Of a stretch of 64,000 nt of DNA, positions 50,973-59,533 are shown one piece after another (positions within the stretch are counted from its first letter, which is position 1; every line of letters starts with the position of its first letter). The stretch is from Pseudomonas migulae NBRC 103157 (GTDB lineage Bacteria; Pseudomonadota; Gammaproteobacteria; Pseudomonadales; Pseudomonadaceae): contig NZ_BDAG01000026.1 in the NCBI RefSeq assembly GCF_002091715.1, positions 1 to 64,000 on the forward strand, in the 5' to 3' direction. The notes beneath the pieces were generated by a model, which worked only from the letters and a program-made list of their open reading frames with translations, had not been told where the DNA came from and did not search any database. The position numbers were made by a program, and so were the translations under genes.

Positions 50973-51824
50973 TTACGGCGTACCGAACATCGCCGTCCAG
51001 TAAATCCCCGAATCACTCTTCGGGTCCACCGCATATGCCGCGCCCAGCTCCTGGTATTGCGGGTTCATCAGGTTGGCGCAGTGACCGGGGCTGGCGACCC
51101 AGCCATCGACCACCTTGCGCACGGTGTCTTGCCCGGCCGCGATGTTCTCACCGATCTGCTGGCCGCCGTAACCCGCCAGTTCTGCCCGATCACCCGGCGT
51201 GCGGCCATCGCGATCCTTGTGGTCGAAATAGTTGTTGTTGGCCATCGACCGCGAATGGGTCTCGGCGGCCGTCGCCAATAGGGCGTTCCAGGTCAGCGGC
51301 GTGGCGGCGGCGAAGGATTGCGTGCCGCACTGGCGCGGCCGACCACGTGCGACATTGAGCTCGGCCAGCAGTTTCTGGCCTTCGGCCTGCCAGTCGCCCA
51401 GGCGTGCACTCAACAGTGGACGGGCCAGCACAATGCGCCATTCACGGTCCTGGCGGCTGACTCCAATGTCGACGAATTGCGGGTCCAGCACGATCTGGCA
51501 AAAGCTCTCCTGGATCGCTTTCATCGCCGAGGCCGCATCACGCGGCCCGGACAGGCTGATCGCCTGCACATTCTTCATCGGATAATTCGCGGCGACCATG
51601 GCCTGTTGCAGATTGACCATGCTGGTGGCGGACAACGCCAGCCGCGGATCAACTGCCAGCGGCGGCAGTTCCGCCGATACCTCACCCGCGCAACGCTGCA
51701 CCTGGCTGCGGTAGTCGTTGATCGAATCGATCAGTTGTTTCTCGTCAGCCGCCAGCGCCTTCGCGGCGAACAGCAAGCCCAATGACAACGTGGCAAGACG
51801 CAAAACGGTTGACAGTACACGCAT
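50973..51824 (-). CDS. Secreted CAP/SCP-domain protein
   Basis: This 283-residue protein has a signal peptide (about 1-25, ending ALAAD). A helical N-terminal half of unknown role comes first, and a CAP domain (about 155-283) follows. The CAP motifs are ETHSRSMANNNYFDH, IGENIAAG and GWVASPGHCANLMNP. Bacterial CAP proteins are secreted, but few have known activities. GGGAGA precedes the ATG at 51824; an upstream extension has no support. It is divergent from the cell-wall hydrolase. Confidence 0.85.
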   Translation of the reverse strand: MRVLSTVLRLATLSLGLLFAAKALAADEKQLIDSINDYRSQVQRCAGEVSAELPPLAVDPRLALSATSMVNLQQAMVAANYPMKNVQAISLSGPRDAASAMKAIQESFCQIVLDPQFVDIGVSRQDREWRIVLARPLLSARLGDWQAEGQKLLAELNVARGRPRQCGTQSFAAATPLTWNALLATAAETHSRSMANNNYFDHKDRDGRTPGDRAELAGYGGQQIGENIAAGQDTVRKVVDGWVASPGHCANLMNPQYQELGAAYAVDPKSDSGIYWTAMFGTP

Positions 51825-52024
51825 GGAAATCTCCCTTGATCTGACTGCGCCCATGATGCGCGATGACACCCCCGTGAGCGCAATGCCTTTTCGCGCCGAA
51901 ATACAGGTTGTTGGCCGTCTGTCGGAATGAATTCTGGCAACTACAATCAAGCCATGTCGCCCGAAAGACGTGCTGTACGTCGACATTTTGTTGCTTGAAT
52001 CCAGTCCACTCAGAAGGGTCGATC

Positions 52025-52645
52025 ATGCGATTAATCCGGATAGCAATCTGCTGTGCAATCACGCTACTCGGCGGCCAGGCATTGGCGACTGAACAGGAAC
52101 AAAAAAAGGAAGTGGCCGAAAACAAGGCCGAAGTGCTGGAACAGAAAGCGGCGGAGAAGGGCACCGATCTGCCGGTGCCCAAGTCCGAAGCGATTACCAC
52201 CTCCGAAGTGCAGGCCGTCGATCCGGCCGGTGCGTCACCGCTGGATGATGCAATCACTTGCCTGGCGCGCTCGATCTACTGGGAAGCCAAAGGCAAATCG
52301 TCCGCCGACATGGAAGCCGTCGCCAGCGTGGTCATGAATCGCCTGGGTCATGAGGGCTTTCCTGACACGGTGTGCGCGGTGGTCAAACAGGGTTCTGAAA
52401 CGAAGAACTGCCAGTTTTCCTGGTGGTGCGACGGGCGTTCCGATCAGGTCCAGGAAGAAACCCAGTACGCGATCGCCAAGGAGATCGCGCGCAAGGCGCT
52501 CAACAAGCAGCTCAATGATCGAACCAACGGCGCGATGTATTTTCACGACCGCAATGTGAAACCCGATTGGGCCACGAAGTACATCAAGACCACTGAGACC
52601 AGCATGTTTCTTTTCTATAAACCCAAGGGTGGAGAGGCTCACTGA
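52025..52645 (+). CDS. Cell-wall hydrolase, SleB-like
   Basis: This 206-residue protein has a signal peptide (about 1-22), a Glu/Lys-rich linker (about 23-70) and a Hydrolase_2 domain (about 75-206) of the SleB family. The catalytic glutamate is in SIYWEAKGKS. Paired cysteines are in TVCAV and KNCQFSWWCDG. Such proteins cleave peptidoglycan glycan strands. AGAAGGG precedes the ATG at 52025. It is followed closely by the Pho-box-like repeat of the phosphatase gene. Confidence 0.85.
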   Translation: MRLIRIAICCAITLLGGQALATEQEQKKEVAENKAEVLEQKAAEKGTDLPVPKSEAITTSEVQAVDPAGASPLDDAITCLARSIYWEAKGKSSADMEAVASVVMNRLGHEGFPDTVCAVVKQGSETKNCQFSWWCDGRSDQVQEETQYAIAKEIARKALNKQLNDRTNGAMYFHDRNVKPDWATKYIKTTETSMFLFYKPKGGEAH

Positions 52646-52648
52646 CGG

Positions 52649-52666
52649 GTGTCATCTGGATGTCAT
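52649..52666 (+). promoter_or_regulatory. Pho-box-like repeat
   Basis: GTGTCAT and ATGTCAT start 11 bp apart, matching the PhoB consensus CTGTCAT-N4-CTGTCAT except for the first base of each half. It lies 88 bp before the Ppx/GppA start, and TAAACAT nearby could be a -10. Confidence 0.6.
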
Positions 52667-52754
52667 CGAGCCCATGTAAACATTCCTGCAAACCGTCTTG
52701 AACGTTCAGCGGACCTGCGTCGGCTGACAGATGAATTTTGCAAGGAAGACTTCA

Positions 52755-53690
52755 ATGAAAGGAGACGCCTCCCTGTTTGCAGCCATTGACCTGGGCTCCA
52801 ACGCGTTTCGCATGATGATCGGCCAGTCGGTCAAGCGGAACCAGCAACTGGTGATCCAGGAAGTGAAGACCCTGCGTGAGCCGGTTCGGTTGGCGGAGGG
52901 GTTACAGGGCGGCGCACTGGACGAAATGGCGCTGGATCGCGGATGGCAGGCACTCGCGCGATTTGGCAAAAAGCTGCGTGGCTTCGAGCCCGGTCGTGTG
53001 CGGGCGGTGGCCACCAGTGCGGTGCGCGAAGCTGACAATGCCCAGCTGTTTCTGGCCAGCGCCGAACGGCACCTGGGTTTCCGCATTGATGTGATATCCG
53101 GGCATGAAGAAGCCCGATTGGTATACGCCGGCGTGGCCCATACGGTGCCCGGCATCGAGCGCAAGCGACTGGTTATCGACATCGGCGGCGGCTCCACGGA
53201 ATTGATTCTGGGGCAGGGCGCTCAACCGCTGTTGACCGAGAGCATCGCCATCGGCAGCGGCACCTTTGGTGCGCGCTACTTTCAAGGCGGCCGCATCACC
53301 GCTCCGGCGCTGCTGGAGGCCGAGCGTGTCGCCACACTGCAGTTCGAACGCGTGGCACGCCGTTATCGCACGCTGGGCTGGCAGCAGGTCATCGGTTCTT
53401 CAGGCACCGCACGCATGCTGGCCAAAGTCCTCAAGGCCAACGACTTGAACGACGATGGCCACAGCGGTATCACCTACAGCGGCCTGCTGCGCCTGTCGTT
53501 GCGCCTGCTGGAAGTGGGGCACGTCAAACAGCTCAGGCTGGCCGGTCTGCAGAGTCATCGCCTGAGCATCCTGCCGGGCGGACTGGTGCTGATGCTGGCG
53601 GCGTTCAAGGTCTTTGGCGTTTCGCACATGACACCGTCCGAGCCCGGCTTGCGGTTCGGCGTGTTGCACGGGTTGATGACCAGGCACTAG
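52755..53690 (+). CDS. Short Ppx/GppA-family phosphatase
   Basis: This 311-residue protein has the ASKHA-fold core of exopolyphosphatase and guanosine-pentaphosphatase, with AAIDLGSNAFRMMIG and LVIDIGGGSTELILG. It lacks the C-terminal HD-like region of full-length Ppx (about 500 residues), so it is the short form. It should cleave phosphate from polyphosphate or pppGpp. AGGAAG precedes the ATG at 52755. A Pho-box-like repeat upstream suggests induction by phosphate starvation. Confidence 0.85.
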   Translation: MKGDASLFAAIDLGSNAFRMMIGQSVKRNQQLVIQEVKTLREPVRLAEGLQGGALDEMALDRGWQALARFGKKLRGFEPGRVRAVATSAVREADNAQLFLASAERHLGFRIDVISGHEEARLVYAGVAHTVPGIERKRLVIDIGGGSTELILGQGAQPLLTESIAIGSGTFGARYFQGGRITAPALLEAERVATLQFERVARRYRTLGWQQVIGSSGTARMLAKVLKANDLNDDGHSGITYSGLLRLSLRLLEVGHVKQLRLAGLQSHRLSILPGGLVLMLAAFKVFGVSHMTPSEPGLRFGVLHGLMTRH

Positions 53691-53834
53691 CGCCTGCAGG
53701 ATGCCTGAGCGTCCGTTCGACATTGGCCGAAACCTACCACTTATTGTCTCGTAAGCCCGTGCGCTTCAATTCCAGCCCGCTGCACACTCCTTGCCAGGCA
53801 CAGGATCCCTCCTGTGCATTCAGGGAGAAACCCG

Positions 53835-54230
53835 ATGCCCCACAAAGGAAGCTGCCTCTGCGGACAGATCACCTATGAGATCCGCGGTGAATTGACCGAT
53901 ATCCTCAACTGCCACTGCTCGATGTGCCGCAAACTTCACGCCTCGGCTTTCCGTACCCGTGCAAAGGTGCTGACGAAGGATTGGGTGACGTTGAGCGGGG
54001 CTGGACTGCTGACGTTTTACGAGTCGTCGCCCGGTGAGAGAAAAGGCTTTTGCTCGGTCTGTGGATCGAGTCTCTACACGAAGTTCGATGCCAATCCGCA
54101 AGTACTGGGTTTTCCGCTGGGTACGCTGGACAGCGACCCCGGCGCGGCGGCGACGCGTCATGTGTTTGTCGCGAGCAAGGCGCCATGGTTCGAGATCACG
54201 GATGAGTTGCCACAGCTCGCCGAGTATTGA
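53835..54230 (+). CDS. GFA-domain zinc protein (second copy)
   Basis: This 131-residue paralogue of the protein at 9301-9702 has zinc-ligand sets GSCLCGQI, CHCSMCRKLH and FCSVCGSS and the closing ASKAPWFEI also seen there. Activity is unknown. GGGAGAAA precedes the ATG at 53835. It lies upstream of the GlxA regulator on the same strand. Confidence 0.85.
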   Translation: MPHKGSCLCGQITYEIRGELTDILNCHCSMCRKLHASAFRTRAKVLTKDWVTLSGAGLLTFYESSPGERKGFCSVCGSSLYTKFDANPQVLGFPLGTLDSDPGAAATRHVFVASKAPWFEITDELPQLAEY

Positions 54231-54368
54231 TCTGACTGACGTTTCGTCGGCTCGCGGATACATTTGCGAGGTATTTTCAGACCGGGTGGAGGTGACAGGC
54301 GTACAGTGCAAGCTCGGCTGGCCGGAAACCTGTTATGCCACCTTAAAGGTCAAGGGAGGTTGCCACCC

Positions 54369-55301
54369 GTGCACCAGATCGGTCTCATCGTTTATCCCGA
54401 ATTTCAGGTATTGGGCCTGGCCATGTGTGCGGCTTTCGAAATGGCCAACGGTGCCGTCGACACGCCGATGTACAACATTACTTTGCTGTCCGAGCACGGC
54501 GGCACCGTGCCGACCTCTGCGGGTTTCGGCGTGGAGACCACGGCGTTCGACCCTCGTCCCTTCGACACGCTGCTGGTGATGGGCGACAACCTGATCCGTC
54601 CCGTCTCGCCCGGCATGGTGGAGTTTTTGCGCAGCGCCAGTCGGACCACTCGACGCCTGGGTTCCATTTGCACCGGTGCCATCGCGCTGGCCGAAGCCGG
54701 TTTGCTGGATGGCCGGCGGGCGACCACGCACTGGTGTCATGCGCCGGCATTGCAGCGGGCATACCCGAAAGTGAAGGTGGAAGAAGACCGGATCTTCATC
54801 AACGACGGTAACGTCTGGACCGCGGCGGGCATGAGCGCGTGCGTCGATCTCGCGCTGGCGCTGGTTGAAAATGATCTGGGCGCAGACGTAGCGCGGCGTG
54901 TGGCCCGGCAATTGGTGGTTTACCACCGACGTACGGGCGGGCAGTCGCAATTTTCGGTGATGCTCGAACTGGAGCCCAAGACTGACCGCATCCAGTCTGC
55001 GCTGATCTATGCCAAGCAGAACCTGAAGTCCGAGCTGTCGGTGGAGGCGCTGGCCAGCGCGGCCAACCTCAGCCCGCGACAGTTCAGTCGTGTGTTCCAT
55101 GCCGAAACGGGTCAATCACCCGCCAAGGCTATCGAGAACCTGCGGGTGGAGGCCGCGCGTCTGATGATGGAAACCGGCCGGCATGCCATTGATGTGGTGG
55201 CGACAGAGACCGGTTTTGGTGATCGGGAACGTATGCGCAGAGCGTTCATTCGCGCCTTCGGCCAACCGCCGCAAGTCATTCAGCGCGCCAATAGGAACTG
55301 A
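54369..55301 (+). CDS. GlxA-family AraC regulator
   Basis: This 310-residue regulator has a DJ-1/PfpI-like domain (about 1-190) and an AraC-type DNA-binding domain (about 215-305). The nucleophile elbow reads GSICTGAIALAEAGLLDG and keeps a cysteine, unlike the regulator at 22724-23707. GGGAGG lies 10 bases before the GTG at 54369, which I take as the start. Its target is unclear; the nitrilase 180 bp downstream is possible. Confidence 0.85.
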   Translation: MHQIGLIVYPEFQVLGLAMCAAFEMANGAVDTPMYNITLLSEHGGTVPTSAGFGVETTAFDPRPFDTLLVMGDNLIRPVSPGMVEFLRSASRTTRRLGSICTGAIALAEAGLLDGRRATTHWCHAPALQRAYPKVKVEEDRIFINDGNVWTAAGMSACVDLALALVENDLGADVARRVARQLVVYHRRTGGQSQFSVMLELEPKTDRIQSALIYAKQNLKSELSVEALASAANLSPRQFSRVFHAETGQSPAKAIENLRVEAARLMMETGRHAIDVVATETGFGDRERMRRAFIRAFGQPPQVIQRANRN

Positions 55302-55303
55302 AC

Positions 55304-55376
55304 TGTAGGAGCTGGCTTGCTAGCGATGGCGATTTCACGTGCGACATCGTCGGAACGCCGAAAGCCGGCTCCTACC
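55304..55376. repeat. Degenerate REP pair
   Basis: The left arm TGTAGGAGCTGGCTTGCT and the right arm AGCCGGCTCCTACC flank a diverged spacer. It follows the GlxA regulator stop. Confidence 0.75.
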
Positions 55377-55481
55377 AGGTATCTGCATGGCTTAAAAGGT
55401 GGTGTATTCGACATTTAAGTCAGAATATTATTGCCGTAATTTGTATCTCGTAGAAACCCATTCCCCAACGAGATTACCGCC

Positions 55482-56450
55482 ATGACCATCGTCAAAGCCG
55501 CCGCCGTCCAGATCGCTCCTGTGCTCTACAGCCGTGAAGGCACTGTAGAAAAGGTCGTCGACAAAATCCGTGAACTCGGCGAGAAGGGCGTGCAGTTCGC
55601 CGTTTTCCCGGAAACCATTGTGCCGTACTACCCGTATTTTTCCTTTGTGCAGGCCCCGTTCAAAATGGGCGCCGAGCATTACAAGTTGCTGGACCAGGCC
55701 GTTGTAGTGCCTTCCGCAACCACCGATGCGATCGGTAAAGCCGCGAAGGAAGCCAATATGGTGGTGTCCATCGGCGTCAACGAACGCGATGGCAGCACCC
55801 TCTACAACACTCAGTTGCTGTTCGATGCGGACGGCACCCTGATTCAGGCACGGCGCAAGATTTCGCCGACCTATCACGAACGCATGATCTGGGGCATGGG
55901 CGACGGTTCCGGCCTGCGCGCCACCGACAGCGCCGTTGGCCGAATCGGCCAACTGGCCTGCTGGGAACATTACAACCCGCTGGCGCGTTACGCCTTGATC
56001 GAAGACGGTGAACAGATTCACGCCTCAATGTACCCGGGGTCATTTGCCGGCCCGCTGTTCACCCGCCAGATGGAAGTCAGCATCCGCATGCACGCGCTGG
56101 AGTCGGCGTGCTTCGTGGTGAACTCGACGGCCTGGTTGTACCCGGAACAGCAGGCGCAAATCATGGCCGACACCGGCTGCGAGATCGGTCCTATCTCCGG
56201 CGGTTGCTACACCGCGATCATCGATCCGCAAGGTGAGGTCGTCGGTGCACTGACCGAAGGTGAAGGCGAAGTCATTGCTGACATCGACTTGTTTCAGATC
56301 GAAATGCGCAAGCGCCAGATGGATGGCCGCGGTCACTACAGCCGCCCGGAAATCCTGAGCCTCAACATCGACCGCACGCCCCATCGCCATGTGCATGAAC
56401 GCAACGCTCAACCGACGCTGGCTGGCACTTCACAAGCTGAAGAAGTGTGA
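55482..56450 (+). CDS. Nitrilase
   Basis: This 322-residue enzyme of the carbon-nitrogen hydrolase family should convert nitriles to acids and ammonia. The catalytic triad is E44 (FPETIVPYYPYF), K126 (RRKISPTYHE) and C160 (LACWEHYNPL). The HYNP sequence after Cys and the overall length fit true nitrilases (Nit1-type) rather than amidases. The ATG at 55482 follows ACGAGATTACCGCC. No other Nit1C-cluster gene lies beside it. A REP copy begins right after the stop. Confidence 0.88.
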   Translation: MTIVKAAAVQIAPVLYSREGTVEKVVDKIRELGEKGVQFAVFPETIVPYYPYFSFVQAPFKMGAEHYKLLDQAVVVPSATTDAIGKAAKEANMVVSIGVNERDGSTLYNTQLLFDADGTLIQARRKISPTYHERMIWGMGDGSGLRATDSAVGRIGQLACWEHYNPLARYALIEDGEQIHASMYPGSFAGPLFTRQMEVSIRMHALESACFVVNSTAWLYPEQQAQIMADTGCEIGPISGGCYTAIIDPQGEVVGALTEGEGEVIADIDLFQIEMRKRQMDGRGHYSRPEILSLNIDRTPHRHVHERNAQPTLAGTSQAEEV

Positions 56451-56451
56451 T

Positions 56452-56620
56452 CACGGCTTGCCGGCGAAGGCGTCGTTGAAATCGCCTTCACTGGCAAGCC
56501 ATGCTCCTACGGTTCGGGGAGGTGGATCGAGATCGAGGGCAGACGCCAATCCTGTAGGAACACGGCTTGCCGGCGAAGGCGTCGTTGAAATCGTCTTCGC
56601 TGGCAAGCCATGCTCCTACG
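56452..56620. repeat. Two direct copies of a REP-type hairpin
   Basis: Two near-identical elements (56452-56511 and 56553-56620) share CACGGCTTGCCGGCGAAGGC, GTCGTTGAAATCG and TGGCAAGCCATGCTCCTAC. They are about 100 bp apart in the same orientation and fill the gap between the convergent nitrilase and hydrolase genes. Confidence 0.85.
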
Positions 56621-56635
56621 AAAAGCGGTCAGGTC

Positions 56636-57334
56636 TTACAGTTCCATACCCAGGAAGATCAACGTATTGCCATGGGCCTCGGCCGCTGCACGCTGGTTGT
56701 AGCTGTCGCGATGCGAGCAATTGAAGCCATGTTCGGCTTCCGGGTATACGACGATTTCCACGTTATCGTTGTTGTCGAAGCGCTCGGCGATTTTCTCGAC
56801 GGCTTCCAGCGGAATGTGGCTGTCCTGTTCACCGAAATGCATCAGCAGCGGCACTTCGATCTCATCGGCACGGTCGAGTTGGTTCTGGATGCCGCCGCCG
56901 TAATAGGCGATGGCCACGTCCACCAGGCCGTTGGCGGCGGTGTGGTACGAGAGCAGGCCGCCAAAGCAGTAACCGATGGAAGCGATCCCGCCGTCCAGGC
57001 CCGGGTGGGCTTTCAGGGCGTCGATGGCCAGCTCGATGTCCTTTTGCGCCTTGCCGACATCGGTGGCGTTCATCAACTCGACTGCGCGTTTCCAGCCGGC
57101 TTCGTCGTAGGTCAGTTCGATACGGTGGCCGCTGCGCCAGAACAGGTCCGGCGCGATCACCAGGTAGCCGTCGGCGGCGTATTGCTCGGCGACGGAGCGG
57201 ATGTGTTCGTTGACGCCGAAGATCTCCTGGATCAGCACGATACCCGGGCCTTTCCGAGTATGCGGAATGGCCAGGTAAGCGCCGAATTTACCTTCGGCGC
57301 TGTCGATCTCGATCCATTGGGTGGTCACGCTCAT
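56636..57334 (-). CDS. Dienelactone hydrolase family protein
   Basis: This 232-residue alpha/beta hydrolase has the cysteine nucleophile in SIGYCFGG, the Asp in GEQDSHIP and the His in AEHGFNC, the DLH triad. Members open dienelactones or hydrolyse other esters; chromosomal copies like this often have no known substrate. It lies 55 bp downstream of the hvfX-like gene on the same strand and may be read with it. Confidence 0.85.
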   Translation of the reverse strand: MSVTTQWIEIDSAEGKFGAYLAIPHTRKGPGIVLIQEIFGVNEHIRSVAEQYAADGYLVIAPDLFWRSGHRIELTYDEAGWKRAVELMNATDVGKAQKDIELAIDALKAHPGLDGGIASIGYCFGGLLSYHTAANGLVDVAIAYYGGGIQNQLDRADEIEVPLLMHFGEQDSHIPLEAVEKIAERFDNNDNVEIVVYPEAEHGFNCSHRDSYNQRAAAEAHGNTLIFLGMEL

Positions 57335-57389
57335 GGTGGCTCCTGTCTACGCAAGTGAGGTGGGAGGTGCAGCATGCCACATTAACATT

Positions 57390-57905
57390 TCAGCGATTGT
57401 TGCGACGCCAGAAGAATCGGGCCAGCAACGTATCGAGGCTGAGCTTGCCGGCACCCGAGAGCAACAGCGGCATCAGGGCGGCGAGGTAGATCAACGGCAG
57501 TTTGAAATTGCCGAACCCCTTGTTGCTGATGGCATAGCCCTGGGCAAGCTCACTCAATGTAGACCAATCGGCCGGCCAGTGAACGGCTGCGGTCGCCACG
57601 ATAGTCACCACGATCAGCACGACGGCGGAAATCCGTGTGCCCAGTCCGACGAAAATGGCGAGGGCGCAGATCAGTTCGGCCCACATCGACAGCTCCCAGT
57701 TCAGCGCGGCCGGCACGTGATCGAAGGGAAACGGGAAGCGGTCCTGGATGTCGGCGAACCAGTTTTCGCCATTCCACTTTTCAAGGCCCGACTCGAAAAA
57801 CTCCCAGGCGATGAACAACCGCAAGGTCAGAGGGGCGAGCCAGCTACCGGCACGATCAAGGTTCAGGTGCAGGCCTTTCACGGCCGACGAGATTGCAGCG
57901 TTCAT
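57390..57905 (-). CDS. HvfX/DoxX-type membrane protein
   Basis: This 171-residue protein with four membrane helices is in the DoxX family. The subgroup with LRLFIAWEFFESGLEKWNGENWF accompanies EGKCG peptide genes (HvfX/BufD type). It is thought to aid maturation or export of copper-binding peptides or related redox steps. GGAGA precedes the ATG. The EGKCG gene ends 53 bp upstream. The usual maturases (DUF692 and DUF2063) are missing here. Confidence 0.85.
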   Translation of the reverse strand: MNAAISSAVKGLHLNLDRAGSWLAPLTLRLFIAWEFFESGLEKWNGENWFADIQDRFPFPFDHVPAALNWELSMWAELICALAIFVGLGTRISAVVLIVVTIVATAAVHWPADWSTLSELAQGYAISNKGFGNFKLPLIYLAALMPLLLSGAGKLSLDTLLARFFWRRNNR

Positions 57906-57958
57906 GGACTTGGTCTCCGTTCAGTCAGGGATGCGGGGCTCGCGGCCCCGCGCAGGGG

Positions 57959-58162
57959 TTACTCGCTGGCGCCGCACTTGCCTTCGCCGCATTTGCCTTC
58001 AGCCGGTTTTTCAGCGGTGTCCGCGTGGGCCTGGCTGTAGCCGTGGGTCAGTTGTTTCATGCTGAACGCTTCGGACTCGGAAGCCGACGCGACGTTGGAC
58101 AGGGCCAGGCCACCCGCAATGATCAGGCCGAGGGTCAGGGAAGCAGTCGAGAGCTTGAACAT
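57959..58162 (-). CDS. HvfA-like copper peptide precursor
   Basis: This 67-residue protein has a signal peptide (about 1-28) and ends with two EGKCG motifs (55-64) followed by ASE. In known systems (HvfA, bufferins) a DUF692 enzyme converts these cysteines to thiazole- or oxazolone-type groups that bind copper. GGAG precedes the ATG at 58162. The end of the protein matches the repeat unit of the larger EGKCG gene at 1247. It forms a mini-operon with the hvfX-like gene. A response-regulator-like repeat lies at 58240-58257. Confidence 0.85.
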   Translation of the reverse strand: MFKLSTASLTLGLIIAGGLALSNVASASESEAFSMKQLTHGYSQAHADTAEKPAEGKCGEGKCGASE

Positions 58163-58239
58163 GGTGATACTCCGTAGCATTGAGTGAGTTGAGCGCTTTG
58201 ATCGGCTGAGCCAATCGACAGGCACATTTCATCAATCGG

Positions 58240-58257
58240 GTGTATCTGCGATGTGTC
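58240..58257 (+). promoter_or_regulatory. Direct repeat GTGTATC-N4-ATGTGTC
   Basis: The heptamers start 11 bp apart, 78 bp upstream of the small EGKCG gene and on the opposite strand to it. The sequence and orientation repeat those at 1110-1127 upstream of the other EGKCG gene. Confidence 0.45.
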
Positions 58258-58354
58258 TTCGGGGTGGGGTTATATGGCTGCGGTGTGTCAAGGTCGGGGT
58301 TGTACACACTCTGATACGTAACCCCTGAAGTTTTTCCGGTCCTCCACAAAATCC

Positions 58355-58444
58355 TGTAGGAGCCGGCTTGCTGGCGAAGGCGTCCGTTTTGGCGATAAAT
58401 GTGTCGACTGACCCACCGCCATCGCCAGCAAGCCGGCTCCTACA
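58355..58444. repeat. REPIN
   Basis: Inverted arms TGTAGGAGCCGGCTTGCTGG and complement flank a 38-40 bp spacer. It lies between the EGKCG operon promoter and the glutaminase gene. Confidence 0.9.
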
Positions 58445-58540
58445 GTCGCATTCCAATTCACAACTGTGATCCGCTGCCGACCGCCAGCGTCTAGCGTCAG
58501 TGTCCCCGCAATCCCATGGGGCGAGACTTCGGAACCCGGC

Positions 58541-59449
58541 ATGCAAGCGCTGTTGAACGAGATCCTTGACGCAGTTCGTCCCCTGATTGGCCAGGGCAAG
58601 GTGGCTGACTACATTCCCGCCCTCGGCACCGTGCCGGCCAACCAGTTGGGTATTGCGGTGTATGGCAATGATGGCGAACTGTTTTGCGCCGGCGATGCCC
58701 ATACGCCGTTCTCCGTGCAGAGTATTTCCAAGGTCTTCAGCCTGGTGCAGGCCATCGACCATTCTGGCGAAGCCATTTGGCAACGCCTGGGCCACGAGCC
58801 TTCCGGCCAGCCGTTCAATTCGCTGGTGCAACTGGAGTTCGAGCGCGGACGCCCGCGCAATCCGTTCATCAACGCTGGCGCGCTGGTGATTTGCGACATC
58901 AACCAATCGCGTTTTGCCGCCCCGGCGTTATCGATGCGTGATTTCGTCCGGCGTCTGTCGGGCAACCCGCAGGTGATGGTGGACGGCAAGGTCGCCGAGT
59001 CCGAATACCAGCACCGTGCGCGCAACGCCGCCATGGCCTACCTGATGCAATCCTTCGGCAACTTTCATAATGATGTCGAAGCGGTGTTGCGCAGCTATTT
59101 CAGCCATTGCGCCCTGCGCATGAACTGCGTGGACCTGGCCCGGGCGTTCTGCTTCCTGGCCAACGATGGTTTCTGCAAACACAGCGGCGAGCAGATCCTC
59201 AGCGCTCGCCAGACCCAGCAGGTCAATTCGATCATGGCCACCAGCGGCCTCTACGACGAGGCGGGCAACTTCGCCTATCGCGTCGGCCTGCCCGGCAAGA
59301 GCGGCGTGGGCGGCGGGATCGTCGCGGTGGTGCCGGGGCAGTTCACGGTGTGCGTCTGGTCGCCGGAACTGAACAGCGCCGGCAACTCACTTGCAGGCAT
59401 GGCGGCGCTGGAGTTGCTGAGCCAGCGGATTGGCTGGTCAGTGTTTTGA
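58541..59449 (+). CDS. glsB: Glutaminase (serine-dependent)
   Basis: This 302-residue enzyme hydrolyses glutamine to glutamate and ammonia. The serine beta-lactamase-like fold shows the nucleophile in FSVQSISKVF (SxxK), NPFINAGALV, and GKSGVGGGIVAVVPG near the end. Its length matches the GlsA/GlsB family. GGAAC precedes the ATG at 58541. It appears to be monocistronic. Confidence 0.92.
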   Translation: MQALLNEILDAVRPLIGQGKVADYIPALGTVPANQLGIAVYGNDGELFCAGDAHTPFSVQSISKVFSLVQAIDHSGEAIWQRLGHEPSGQPFNSLVQLEFERGRPRNPFINAGALVICDINQSRFAAPALSMRDFVRRLSGNPQVMVDGKVAESEYQHRARNAAMAYLMQSFGNFHNDVEAVLRSYFSHCALRMNCVDLARAFCFLANDGFCKHSGEQILSARQTQQVNSIMATSGLYDEAGNFAYRVGLPGKSGVGGGIVAVVPGQFTVCVWSPELNSAGNSLAGMAALELLSQRIGWSVF

Positions 59450-59533
59450 GCGATTCGAGCGGGTGGGGTTAATGACGCTCCAGGAAATTTGCTATACATT
59501 TTCCGACCGCCCCTTGCATGGTGAAACCGTTTC

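Larger units (their letters stand above)
58163..58540. other. Intergenic region with operator-like repeat and REPIN
   Basis: It holds the heptamer pair at 58240-58257, a TGTACA at 58301-58306 and the REPIN at 58355-58444. The right end carries the glutaminase ribosome-binding site GGAAC. No gene is visible. Confidence 0.5.

Noticed and set aside
56452..56620. A possible CRISPR-like pair of direct repeats
   Set aside because: There are only two copies, each is itself a REP hairpin, and no cas gene is present.
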